Positions 37,529 to 46,270 of a DNA stretch of 64,000 nt are shown piece after piece. Origin of the DNA: JADGHE01 sp035716025 (lineage in GTDB: Bacteria; Pseudomonadota; Alphaproteobacteria; Rhizobiales; Xanthobacteraceae); NCBI GenBank assembly GCA_035716025.1, contig DASTKH010000047.1:62001-126000 (forward strand), in the 5' to 3' direction. The number at the start of each line of letters is the position of its first letter. Within the stretch, counting starts at the first letter, position 1. The notes beneath the pieces were generated by a model, which was not told the origin of the DNA, did no database searches, and was given only the letters and a program-made list of their open reading frames with translations. The position numbers and the translations under genes were made by a program.

Positions 37529-38611
37529 GTGTCTCGCCTCGCTCGGCTCGGTCTCGGCGTTGCAATCGTTCTCCTTGCCGTCATTGCCGCCCAGCCGTAT
37601 CTGCGGCCCCTGCTGTTTTCCGCCACCGCGCCGCGGCCGGTCGACGCGCGGGGCTCCCTGTCGGAGTTCGAACGCGCGACGATCGCGATCTTCGAGACGG
37701 TGGCGCCGTCCGTCGTCCAGGTCGTCGCCCGCCCCACCGTCAACCCGTTTTCAGACGGCGAACAGGCCGCCTCCGGAACGGGCTTCGTGTGGGATCGGGC
37801 CGGCCACGTGGTGACCAACAACCACGTGGTGCAGAGCGCCGATCTCCTGGCCGTGCGCCTCGCCTCGGGCGAGGTGGTCCATGCGGACCCGATCGGGACG
37901 GCTCCGAATTACGATCTCGCCGTTCTGCGCCTGCGGACGGCCCGGCGACTCCCGCCGCCGGTGACGATCGGAAGCTCCTCCGACCTGAAGGTCGGGCAGG
38001 CGGCATTCGTGATCGGCAATCCGTTCGGACTCGACCAATCGCTGACGAGCGGAATTATCAGCGCCTTGAAGCGGCGGCTGCCGACATCCGGCGGCCGAGA
38101 GATTTCCAACGTCATTCAAACCGACGCCGCCATCAACCCCGGCAATTCCGGAGGCCCGCTGCTCGACTCGGCGGGCCGAGTGATCGGCGTCACCACGGCG
38201 ATCATCTCGCCGTCGGGCTCGAACGCCGGCATCGGCTTCGCCATCCCGATCGACATCGTCAACCGGGTGGTTCCGCAACTGATCCGCGACGGCCGCGTAC
38301 CCACCCCGGGCATCGGCATCGTGGCCGCCGACGAGGCGGCAGCGACGCGCCTCGGTGTCGAAGGGGTGGTGGTGGTGCGGGTGGTTCCCGAGTCTCCCGC
38401 GGCGCGGGCCGGCCTGCAGGGCGTCGATCTTTCGACCGGTGCGGTCGGCGACATCATCGTTGCGGCGAACGATGTGCCGGTGCGCCGTCTCGCCGACCTG
38501 ACGCAGCAGATCGAGCGGGCCGGCGTGGGAAGCGCTATCAAGCTCTCGGTGGTGCGCGGCGGCAGCGAGCGCACGATCGAAGTACGGATTGTCGACATTG
38601 GCCGGTCGTAA
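37529..38611 (+). CDS. HtrA/DegP-like serine protease with one PDZ domain
   Basis: A 360-residue periplasmic protease with an N-terminal membrane anchor (about residues 6-24), a trypsin-like domain and one C-terminal PDZ domain. The triad is His99 (TNNHVV), Asp129 (NYDLAVL) and Ser207 (GNSGGPL). A single PDZ is like DegS or HhoB-type proteases rather than DegP. The GTG at 37529 is preferred because GGAGG lies five bases upstream; a TTG at 37439 would add a proline/arginine-rich stretch. It probably removes damaged envelope proteins and is divergent from hsp20. Confidence 0.9.
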   Translation: MSRLARLGLGVAIVLLAVIAAQPYLRPLLFSATAPRPVDARGSLSEFERATIAIFETVAPSVVQVVARPTVNPFSDGEQAASGTGFVWDRAGHVVTNNHVVQSADLLAVRLASGEVVHADPIGTAPNYDLAVLRLRTARRLPPPVTIGSSSDLKVGQAAFVIGNPFGLDQSLTSGIISALKRRLPTSGGREISNVIQTDAAINPGNSGGPLLDSAGRVIGVTTAIISPSGSNAGIGFAIPIDIVNRVVPQLIRDGRVPTPGIGIVAADEAAATRLGVEGVVVVRVVPESPAARAGLQGVDLSTGAVGDIIVAANDVPVRRLADLTQQIERAGVGSAIKLSVVRGGSERTIEVRIVDIGRS

Positions 38612-38829
38612 GCAAAGGGGCGGACCGGCGGGGCGGCAGCAAGGCCCCTCCGCCACCCTCTTGAACGCCACCGCGGCGCGCCTAGCTGGAGCGTCCGGCG
38701 CGGCGCCCGCCGACCCGGCAGCCGATCCGACAATTCGCCTTCGTGCCGCCCGCGGCGAACCCCGCCCGCGCCCCGACGACGATCGCCTGAAGGAGGTTTC
38801 AAAAGGTCGCTCGCAAAAGGACAAGGACG

Positions 38830-39927
38830 ATGAAGATCGCGCAGATTGCTCCGCTTGCCGAACGTGTCCCCCCGAAGCTTTATGGAGGAACGGAACGAAT
38901 CGTCTCCTATCTGACCGAAGAGCTTGTCCGCCAGGGCCATGACGTGACGCTTTTCGCGAGCGGCGACTCGAAGACGTCCGCAAAGCTCGTCCCCTGTTGC
39001 GATGTCGCGTTGCGGCTCAATCCCGCGGTCAGGGACCACATCCCCCATCATGTCCTCATGCTCGACGCGGTGCGCGAACGCGCGGACGATTTCGACGTGC
39101 TGCATTTTCACATCGATCTGCTGCACTTTCCGCTTATTCGTGATTTTGCCGACCGCACCGTGACGACCCTGCACGGGCGGCTCGATCTGCCGGATCTCAA
39201 GCCGTTCTATTCGGCGTTTTCGGACATTCCCCTCGTGTCGATCTCCCGGCACCAGCGGCTTCCGCTGCCCCGCCATGTCAACTGGGTCGGAAACGTGTAT
39301 CACGCCCTGCCGCGCGATCTGCTGCCGTTCAAGCGCAAGCCCGCGGGCGACTACCTCGCCTTTCTCGGCCGCATTTCCCCCGAGAAGCGTCCGGATCGCG
39401 CCATCGAGATCGCCGCGAAGGCGGGCATGCGGCTGAAGATCGCCGCCAAGATCGACGTGACCGACAAAGCCTATTGGGACGACGTGGTGGCGCCGCTCGT
39501 CAGGGCCTATCCGAACGTCGAGTTCCTGGGCGAGATCGACGAGCGGCAGAAGGTCGATTTTCTCGGGAATGCGCGCGCCCTGCTGTTTCCGATCGACTGG
39601 CCGGAACCGTTCGGCCTGGTGATGATCGAGGCGATGGCCTGCGGCACGCCGGTGATCGCGTTCGACTGTGGATCGGTTCCGGAGGTTCTCGAAAGCGGCG
39701 TTTCGGGCTTTATCGTGCGAACCGTCGACGAAGCGGTCGCGGCCGTGGAACGGCTGGCGACGCTTGACCGCAGGGAGGTCCGCCGCGCGTTCGAGCAACG
39801 CTTTACGGTCGAGCGCATGGCGCAGGACTATCTTACCGTCTATCACGCGCTGCCGGGGGTACGCCCCCAGGCCGCGCAGCTGCGGCGCGTGAACGGCGAC
39901 CCGCTCGACATCGAAGCTGCAGCCTGA
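38830..39927 (+). CDS. GT4 family glycosyltransferase
   Basis: A 365-residue GT-B glycosyltransferase. The N-terminal acceptor half begins MKIAQIAPLAERVPPKLYGGTERIV, with the glycine-rich acceptor loop at residues 19-20, and the donor half contains LGRISPEKRPDRAIEIA near residue 178 and WPEPFGLVMIEAMACGTPVIAF near residue 258 (EX7E motif). The start and APLAERVPPKxYGGTE pattern are typical of a GT4 group found beside amylo-alpha-1,6-glucosidase genes. It lies 215 bases before the debranching-like gene, suggesting a joint role in making or editing a glucose-containing oligosaccharide. Confidence 0.9.
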   Translation: MKIAQIAPLAERVPPKLYGGTERIVSYLTEELVRQGHDVTLFASGDSKTSAKLVPCCDVALRLNPAVRDHIPHHVLMLDAVRERADDFDVLHFHIDLLHFPLIRDFADRTVTTLHGRLDLPDLKPFYSAFSDIPLVSISRHQRLPLPRHVNWVGNVYHALPRDLLPFKRKPAGDYLAFLGRISPEKRPDRAIEIAAKAGMRLKIAAKIDVTDKAYWDDVVAPLVRAYPNVEFLGEIDERQKVDFLGNARALLFPIDWPEPFGLVMIEAMACGTPVIAFDCGSVPEVLESGVSGFIVRTVDEAVAAVERLATLDRREVRRAFEQRFTVERMAQDYLTVYHALPGVRPQAAQLRRVNGDPLDIEAAA

Positions 39928-40142
39928 GACTTAAAGATCCGCGCGCGAGCCCGCGCGGCGCCGTTGCGGACGAATGCGTCGCGCGCAGAAAATCCGCGGG
40001 ACATCTCCGTGGCTGCGGGAACGGCGACTGAGAGCCGCCTTACCGCGGCGAGCGCCAATTCGGCCACAGAATTGACCGCCCGTTATGCAGTCTCGGGTTT
40101 GCGTTCCACCCTGATTCCAGAGAGACTCGCGCGAAGCCTGCA

Positions 40143-42362
40143 ATGAAGACACCGGGTGCCGAGACCATTCCGCACGCCTCCGCTCCCGCGGAGGTTGTTC
40201 AGCTTGCGCAATTCTTCATTCCGGCTGCGGCCTCGCTCCACGAGCGGCGGCCCCGCACCTTGAAGCACGGAGACACCTTCGGTGTCTTCGATCACAACGG
40301 CGACGTGCTTTCGGGCCCGGGCAGTCCCGAGGGGCTCTATCACCGCGACACGCGCCATCTCTCGCATCTTTACGTGACGGTGGGCGACGCGCGTCCGATC
40401 CTGCTCAGTTCGACCCTGCGCGACGACAACGCGACGCTGACTTGCGATCTCGCCAACCCCGATCTTTACGATTCGGCTCGGCGGCTGACGCTCGAGCACG
40501 ACCTCATTCATATCCGGCGCTCGCGCTTCCTGTGGAATGCAGCCTGGTATGAACGCCTTGCGCTTCGCAATTTCGACGACAGGGTGCACCGCGTCCGCCT
40601 CAAGATCGCGTTCGCGGCGGATTTCGCCGATCTGTTCGAGGTGCGCGGGGCGCGGCGCGCCCGGCGCGGCGAATATCTCGTGCCCCTGATCGAGAAGGAT
40701 GCCGTGACGCTCGGCTATATCGGCCTCGACGGCCGCCGGCGCACCACCCGTCTGCGATTCGATCCGCCGCCGCAGGAGGTGACCGGCGATGCCGCCGTCT
40801 ACGACCTGTCGCTCGCCCCCGGCAAGATCGTCCCGCTGTTTCTCGCGGTCTCCTGCGACATCGAGAACGGCGTCCCGCACGAGCAGCCGGTGCGGCGCAG
40901 CTTTCTCAGCACTTTCCGCGAAGCCCGGCGTGCCCTGCACCAGTCTGCCTCGCGCGCGGCATCGATCGTGACCTCGAACGATCTCTTCAACGAAGCGGTG
41001 CGCCGCAGCGTCTCGGACATTTACATGCTCATCACCGACACGCCGAGCGGCCCCTATCCTTATGCCGGCATTCCCTGGTTCAGCACCGTTTTCGGCCGGG
41101 ACGCCCTCATCAGCGCCTGGGAGATGCTCTGGCTCGACCCGGCGATTGCGCGCGGCGTGCTGCGCTACCTCGCCCTGCAACAGGCGAAGGACATCGATCC
41201 GGCGGCCGACGCGCAGCCGGGGAAAATTCTGCACGAGGTCCGCCAGGGCGAAATGGCCGAACTCGGCGAGGTGCCGTTCCGCCGCTACTACGGCAGCGTC
41301 GATTCGACGCCGCTCTTCGTCTACCTCGCGGGGGCTTATCTGGAGCGCACCGGCGACGTCGAAACCCTGAAAGAGCTGTGGCCCGCGATCGAGGCGGCTC
41401 TCGCCTGGATTGACACCTACGGCGACATCGACGGCGACGGCTTCGTCGAATATTCGCGGCAGACGGCCGACGGCCTGATCAATCAGGGCTGGAAAGACAG
41501 TCACGATTCCGTCTTCCACGCGGACGGCGCGCTCGCGCGCGGGCCGATCGCGCTCGCGGAGGTGCAGGCCTATGTGTATGGCGCCTGGCTCGCGGCGGTC
41601 GAGATCGTGCAACGGCTCGGCCAGCCCCACCGGGCGGCCGCGCTGCAGATGCGCGCCGAAACACTGCGCAAGCGGTTCGACGAGGTCTTCTTCGACGAAG
41701 CGCTTGGAACCTATGTGCTTGCGCTCGACGGGGACAAGCGCCCGTGCCGCGTCCGCTCCTCCAATGCGGGCCACGCGCTGCTCACCGGCCTGGCCTATCC
41801 CGAGCGGGCAAAGTCCGTCGTCGCGAACCTGATGCATGCGCACTCGTTCTCCGGCTGGGGCGTGCGCACGCTCGCCTCGAGCGAACCGCGCTACAACCCG
41901 ATGAGCTACCACAACGGTTCGGTGTGGCCGCACGACAACGCGCTCATCGCCGCCGGATTTTCGCGCTACGGCTTCCGCCGCGAGGCTGCGCGCATTTTCG
42001 AAGGGCTGTTCGAGGCCTCGGCCTATATCGATCTCAGACGGATGCCGGAACTGTTCTGCGGGTTTGCGCGGCAGCGCGCGCAGGGGCCGACCTTCTATCC
42101 GGTCGCCTGTTCGCCGCAGGCCTGGGCCGCGGCGGCGCCCCTGTGCCTGCTCCGCGCCTGCCTCGGCCTCGGCTTCGACCCCGAGTCGCTTTACGTCACC
42201 TTCGACGAGCCGACCCTTCCCGAATTTCTCGACGAGGTGGTGGTTCGCCGCCTGTCGATCCGCGACCAGTCCGTCGATGTGGCGCTTCGCCGGTCGCAGG
42301 CACAGGTCGTCGTCGACGTGCTGGAGCGGCGCGGCCCCGTGCGGGTGATCATCCGGAACTGA
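40143..42362 (+). CDS. Amylo-alpha-1,6-glucosidase / glycogen debranching-like enzyme
   Basis: A 739-residue protein with the bacterial glycogen-debranching N-terminal beta domain (residues about 35-240; FGVFDHNGDVL and EGLYHRDTRHLS are diagnostic) and an (alpha/alpha)6 glucosidase domain after residue 280. Motifs include WFSTVFGRDALIS near residue 318, GLINQGWKDSHDSV near residue 446 and YHNGSVWPHDNALIA near residue 590. It probably removes alpha-1,6 or other alpha-linked glucose; no glycogen synthase or branching enzyme is here, so a function outside glycogen is possible, in line with its GT4 neighbour. Confidence 0.9.
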   Translation: MKTPGAETIPHASAPAEVVQLAQFFIPAAASLHERRPRTLKHGDTFGVFDHNGDVLSGPGSPEGLYHRDTRHLSHLYVTVGDARPILLSSTLRDDNATLTCDLANPDLYDSARRLTLEHDLIHIRRSRFLWNAAWYERLALRNFDDRVHRVRLKIAFAADFADLFEVRGARRARRGEYLVPLIEKDAVTLGYIGLDGRRRTTRLRFDPPPQEVTGDAAVYDLSLAPGKIVPLFLAVSCDIENGVPHEQPVRRSFLSTFREARRALHQSASRAASIVTSNDLFNEAVRRSVSDIYMLITDTPSGPYPYAGIPWFSTVFGRDALISAWEMLWLDPAIARGVLRYLALQQAKDIDPAADAQPGKILHEVRQGEMAELGEVPFRRYYGSVDSTPLFVYLAGAYLERTGDVETLKELWPAIEAALAWIDTYGDIDGDGFVEYSRQTADGLINQGWKDSHDSVFHADGALARGPIALAEVQAYVYGAWLAAVEIVQRLGQPHRAAALQMRAETLRKRFDEVFFDEALGTYVLALDGDKRPCRVRSSNAGHALLTGLAYPERAKSVVANLMHAHSFSGWGVRTLASSEPRYNPMSYHNGSVWPHDNALIAAGFSRYGFRREAARIFEGLFEASAYIDLRRMPELFCGFARQRAQGPTFYPVACSPQAWAAAAPLCLLRACLGLGFDPESLYVTFDEPTLPEFLDEVVVRRLSIRDQSVDVALRRSQAQVVVDVLERRGPVRVIIRN

Positions 42363-42416
42363 CGAGACGGAGCGAACGGCCGCCCGCGGCCCGCCCCTGC
42401 GACGGCCGGAACGCGC

Positions 42417-43772
42417 CTAACGCTTGACGGGTGTATCGGGGTTCGGCGCTTCCGGCGTTCCGGCAACGCCGTTGGGCCGGCCGACGCCCTGATAAACGAA
42501 GCCGTGCCGGATCACCTCCTCTGGTCGATAGACGTTGCGCAGATCGACCAGCACGTGGTTCGCCATCATTGTCTTAAGCCGGTCGAAATCGAGGGCGCGA
42601 AACTGCTCCCACTCGGTCACGAGAACGAGCGCCTCGGCGCCCTCCGCGCAGTGGTAGGGATCTTCGCAATAGGCGACGTGCGGCATGATCTTGCGCGCCT
42701 GTTCCATGCCGGCGGGATCGTAGGCCCGCACGTTTGCCCCCATGTCGGTGAGCGCGGTGATGAGCGCGATCGACGGCGCCTCGCGCATATCGTCCGTGTT
42801 GGGCTTGAAGGTGAGGCCGAGCACCGCGATCGTGCGGTCGCGCAGATCGCCGAGCACGGCCGAGACCTTGCGGGCCATTGCGCGCTTGCGGGCGTCGTTG
42901 ACGGCGACCACCGCCTCGACGATGCGCAGTTGCACGGCTTGATCCTGCGCGGTCTTGAGCAGCGCCAACGTATCCTTGGGAAAACAGGAGCCGCCGAAGC
43001 CCGGCCCCGCGTGCAGGAACTTGCTCCCGATCCGGTTGTCGAGACCCATGCCGCGCGCGACGTCCTGCACGTCCGCACCGACGCGTTCGCAGAGATCGGC
43101 CATCTCGTTGATGAAGCTGATCTTGGTGGCGAGGAAGGCATTGGCCGCGTATTTGATCAGCTCGGCCGTGCGCCGGCTCGTGTGCAGGATCGGGGCGGCG
43201 TTGAGATAGAGGGGGCGGTAGAGGGCGTTCATTACGGCGCGGGCGCGCTCGTCCTCGCAGCCGACGACGATGCGGTCCGGGTGCTTGAAATCGCGAATTG
43301 CCGCACCCTCGCGAAGAAACTCGGGGTTGGACACCACGGCGAAATCGGCATCCGGCCGCGCCTTGCGGATGATGCGTTCGACTTCGTCGCCCGTGCCGAC
43401 CGGAACCGTCGATTTCGTGATGACGACGGTGAAGCCTTCGAGTGCCGCCGCGATCTCGCGGGCCGCCTTGTAGATGTAGCTCAGATCGGCATAGCCGTCG
43501 CCCCGCCGCGAGGGCGTGCCCACCGCGATGAACACCGCCTCGGCCTCGGCGACCGGGCCGGCAACGTCGGTGGCGAAGCTGAGCGCACCCGAACGAAGAT
43601 TGCGACCGACGAGTTCGGGAAGCCCCGGCTCGAAGATCGACACTTCGCCCTTGCTCAGCAGCGCGATCCGGTCCGCATCCACGTCGATGCAGGTCACGCG
43701 ATGACCGAAATCCGCAAAGCACGCGCCGGAAACGAGACCGACATAGCCGGCTCCGAGGATCGCCACACGCAT
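42417..43772 (-). CDS. ugd: UDP-glucose 6-dehydrogenase
   Basis: A 451-residue enzyme oxidising UDP-glucose to UDP-glucuronate with two NAD+. The Rossmann motif GAGYVGLVSG is at the start, the catalytic Cys263 lies in GGSCFPKD, and TKSTVPVGT and NPEFLREG match the family. UDP-glucuronate feeds exopolysaccharide and glycolipid synthesis, so it could serve the locus at 1-5.5 kb as well as the nearby GT4. The C-terminal tail beyond about residue 435 is disordered. Confidence 0.96.
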   Translation of the reverse strand: MRVAILGAGYVGLVSGACFADFGHRVTCIDVDADRIALLSKGEVSIFEPGLPELVGRNLRSGALSFATDVAGPVAEAEAVFIAVGTPSRRGDGYADLSYIYKAAREIAAALEGFTVVITKSTVPVGTGDEVERIIRKARPDADFAVVSNPEFLREGAAIRDFKHPDRIVVGCEDERARAVMNALYRPLYLNAAPILHTSRRTAELIKYAANAFLATKISFINEMADLCERVGADVQDVARGMGLDNRIGSKFLHAGPGFGGSCFPKDTLALLKTAQDQAVQLRIVEAVVAVNDARKRAMARKVSAVLGDLRDRTIAVLGLTFKPNTDDMREAPSIALITALTDMGANVRAYDPAGMEQARKIMPHVAYCEDPYHCAEGAEALVLVTEWEQFRALDFDRLKTMMANHVLVDLRNVYRPEEVIRHGFVYQGVGRPNGVAGTPEAPNPDTPVKR

Positions 43773-43913
43773 CCTTGGCCTTCATCACTCTACGGCCGCG
43801 ACGTCCGCGGCCCGGGTGGGGCCGAGCGGACTCGGCCGAGGCCCCGGCCTCTTACCAGAGCCCGGCGTGCATCGCCATCCTGCAGCGGCAGGAGCGAAGA
43901 ATCGCGATCCGAC

Positions 43914-43955
43914 GAAAAAAATGGCCCCGCATCGGCGTTCGCCGACACGGGGCCA
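43914..43955 (-). terminator. Rho-independent terminator of the cold-shock gene
   Basis: On the minus strand, GGCCCCG (43954-43948) and CGGGGCC (43929-43923) pair, with a second inner stem TCGGCG/CGCCGA, followed by seven T (43921-43915). Confidence 0.85.
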
Positions 43956-44002
43956 AAACGAAATTCCGCCCCGGACGGAGCGGGATTGCGGCAGCGGCCG
44001 GG

Positions 44003-44212
44003 TTACGCCGCCTGAAGGTTCTCGGCGCTCGCCTTGCCGGTGCGGCGGTCGGCCACGACCTCGAACGAGACCTTCTGGCCTTCGTTGAGGCCGAACAGTC
44101 CCGCCCGCTCGACGGCGCTGATGTGGACGAACACGTCCCTGCTGCCATCATCCGGCTGGATGAATCCGTAACCCTTTTGGCTGTTGAACCACTTCACGGT
44201 TCCCTTTTGCAT
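44003..44212 (-). CDS. cspA: Cold-shock protein, CspA family
   Basis: A 69-residue single cold-shock domain. KGTVKWFNSQKGYGFI carries RNP1 (KGYGFI) and DVFVHISAVERAGL carries RNP2 (VFVHI). It binds single-stranded RNA and DNA and acts as an RNA chaperone. A strong terminator follows at 43914-43955, so it is a single-gene unit. Whether it is cold-inducible cannot be read from sequence. Confidence 0.96.
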   Translation of the reverse strand: MQKGTVKWFNSQKGYGFIQPDDGSRDVFVHISAVERAGLFGLNEGQKVSFEVVADRRTGKASAENLQAA

Positions 44213-44439
44213 GGGAGCCCTTTCCTGAACACGATTGTCGTCAAGCCGCGCGCGAACGCTGGCCGGTTTGCTCGAATTGGGGAGATTTCGTCAGTCAGGC
44301 GCGCTGTTTGCGGCTTGGCCAAGTCGTCAGGCCGAACTCGAACACAGGATATGGGCGAGGACCGCGCGGATTACAAGGGTCCTGTCCCGGTCCGCGACGC
44401 AAGGAAAGGCGCCACCGACGCCGGAACTTCAGGCAACCG

Positions 44440-44515
44440 TGGTGCCGCAAGAGGGATTCGAACCCCCGACCCCATCATTACGAATGATGTGCTCTACCAG
44501 CTGAGCTATTGCGGC
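44440..44515 (-). tRNA. tRNA-Thr (anticodon CGT)
   Basis: Reading the minus strand, a 73-base cloverleaf plus encoded CCA: acceptor GCCGCAA/TTGCGGC, D-arm GCTC...GAGC, anticodon stem CATCA/TGATG with loop TTCGTAA (anticodon CGT, reads ACG), and T-arm with GTTCGAATC. All stems pair, with a single G-T in the T stem. Confidence 0.97.
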
Positions 44516-44608
44516 GCGCCACGTTTGAGATAACGGGGGTGGCCGGGATTGGCAAGCCGTGGCCCGGAAAGGCGAATGGCGTGGGCGCGCGGCGCCCGGC
44601 CCGCCGCC

Positions 44609-46270
44609 TCAGGTCAGGGGCGCGCGCGAGGATCCGGGCCCGCGCGGCAGCGTCTCGTCCGCGCCTTCGATGCCGGGATCGTCCGGCGCGTGCATGAGCG
44701 GAATGACCGCCGCCTGCGCCGGCGCGGCCGGCCGGGCCGGCGACGGCGCTTTTTCTCCGTCGTGCCTGGCTGCCGCCGAACCGGCGGACGGTGGCCCCGC
44801 CGTGGCTGACGGCGCTTGCGCAGCCTCCGCCGCCGGCTGCGGCGCCGCGGCGGGAACGCGCCCCTGCGCGCCGTGCGGCTCCGCTCCGGTTTCCGGCTCC
44901 ACGGCGGCTTCGACGGGCTCGGACGCTTCGGCCGCGACGGCGGGCAGCGGGCGCGGCCTTTCGTGCTCGAGCATCGCGGCCCTCGCCCCGATCTCGGACA
45001 CCGGCACCCGCCAGGCGAAGGCATCCAGCCGCCCGCTGACCGGCGAAACCGGCAGCCAGCGATCCGAAACGAAGCCATCGGCCGTCCATGCCGGGTCCCG
45101 CGCCGCCCGCAGCGCGCGGTTCATCCATTCGCGCGCGCGTCCTGCATCACCGCTCTCCGCCTCTTCGAGCTCCGCCATCAGCAAGGCGACGCGCTGCGTC
45201 GGCCGATCGATGAGCGGAGCGAGCGCGGCGCGCGCCTCGGCGAACTCGCCGGCATCGAGCGCTGCCCGCGCGAGCGCGAGCGCGCCTTCGCGATCTCCCG
45301 GCCTGAGCCAGACGAGCCGGCGCACGCGCGCGAGGCGATCATGGGTCGAATCGCCGGGACGCAGATGCGCATAAAGATCGGCGATCTCGGGATGGGGTGC
45401 GGCCCGCCACGCCGTTTCGAGCAGGCGCGCGGCGCGCCGCAGTTCGCCGGCCTCGGCACAAAGATGCCCCGCGAGCGTCACCGCCGGCACGAGGTCGGGC
45501 GCAAGCTTGACGGCTTCGAGCGCCAGGCTTTTCGCCGCCGCTCGATCGCGCGCTTCGAGATCGAGCGCCCGTGCGGTCAACAGCACCGCACGTTGACGCC
45601 GATAGACCGGGCGCGAGACAAGCCCGGCGCGGAGATTTCTGTCGAGCACATCAAGCGCGCGCGCCCAGTCGCCCTCGGCGCAACGGAATTCGAACACTGC
45701 CTGCCCCGCCCAGGGCAAGGCCGGTGCTGCGCGCGCGGCCTCCTCGGCGAGGCGGCGTGCCGCTTCATGATCGCCGCGCCGCTCGGCCTCGACAAAAAGG
45801 CCGCGGAGTCCGAGCAGACGCGTCTCCGCGCGTTCGGTCATGGCCCGAAAGGCAGCGTCCGCGCCGGACCGGTCGCCCGCCGCCTGGGCCGCCTGCGCCC
45901 TGAGAAGAAGCGTCAAAGGCTGGTCGGCGGCAAGCCGTCCCGCTTCGCTGGTGTAGCGCCGCGCTGCGCTGAGATCGCCGGAGGCCAGGGCGATGAGCCC
46001 GCTCGACACGGCGCGCTCCCCCTTGCGGCGCCGGCGCAGGCGCAAAGCGTTTGCGGCCACGCGCGGCGAACGGACGAGGAGCCTCAACAGATTCCAGAGC
46101 AGCAGCAGGAACGCCGTCAGCACGGCGAGGGCCGCGCCGAGCACCAGCACCGAAGTCTCGATGCGATAGCCCAACCACGTGACGACCACTTCGCCGGGCC
46201 GTTCCGCCATCCAAGCGGCGACGAGCGAGGCGAGTGCGACCGCCAGCAGAAAAGCAAGCAGGCGGATCAT
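44609..46270 (-). CDS. hemY: HemY-type TPR inner-membrane protein
   Basis: A 553-residue protein with two N-terminal membrane helices (about residues 3-21 and 40-62), the HemY N-terminal motif ALASGDLSAARRYTSEA near residue 95, TPR-like helical repeats to about residue 400 and a long alanine/proline-rich tail. HemY of this type (not protoporphyrinogen oxidase) is encoded after hemC-hemD in Proteobacteria and is thought to organise late heme synthesis; its biochemistry is unproven. The ATG at 46270 overlaps the stop of the upstream gene (ATGA). Confidence 0.88.
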   Translation of the reverse strand: MIRLLAFLLAVALASLVAAWMAERPGEVVVTWLGYRIETSVLVLGAALAVLTAFLLLLWNLLRLLVRSPRVAANALRLRRRRKGERAVSSGLIALASGDLSAARRYTSEAGRLAADQPLTLLLRAQAAQAAGDRSGADAAFRAMTERAETRLLGLRGLFVEAERRGDHEAARRLAEEAARAAPALPWAGQAVFEFRCAEGDWARALDVLDRNLRAGLVSRPVYRRQRAVLLTARALDLEARDRAAAKSLALEAVKLAPDLVPAVTLAGHLCAEAGELRRAARLLETAWRAAPHPEIADLYAHLRPGDSTHDRLARVRRLVWLRPGDREGALALARAALDAGEFAEARAALAPLIDRPTQRVALLMAELEEAESGDAGRAREWMNRALRAARDPAWTADGFVSDRWLPVSPVSGRLDAFAWRVPVSEIGARAAMLEHERPRPLPAVAAEASEPVEAAVEPETGAEPHGAQGRVPAAAPQPAAEAAQAPSATAGPPSAGSAAARHDGEKAPSPARPAAPAQAAVIPLMHAPDDPGIEGADETLPRGPGSSRAPLT

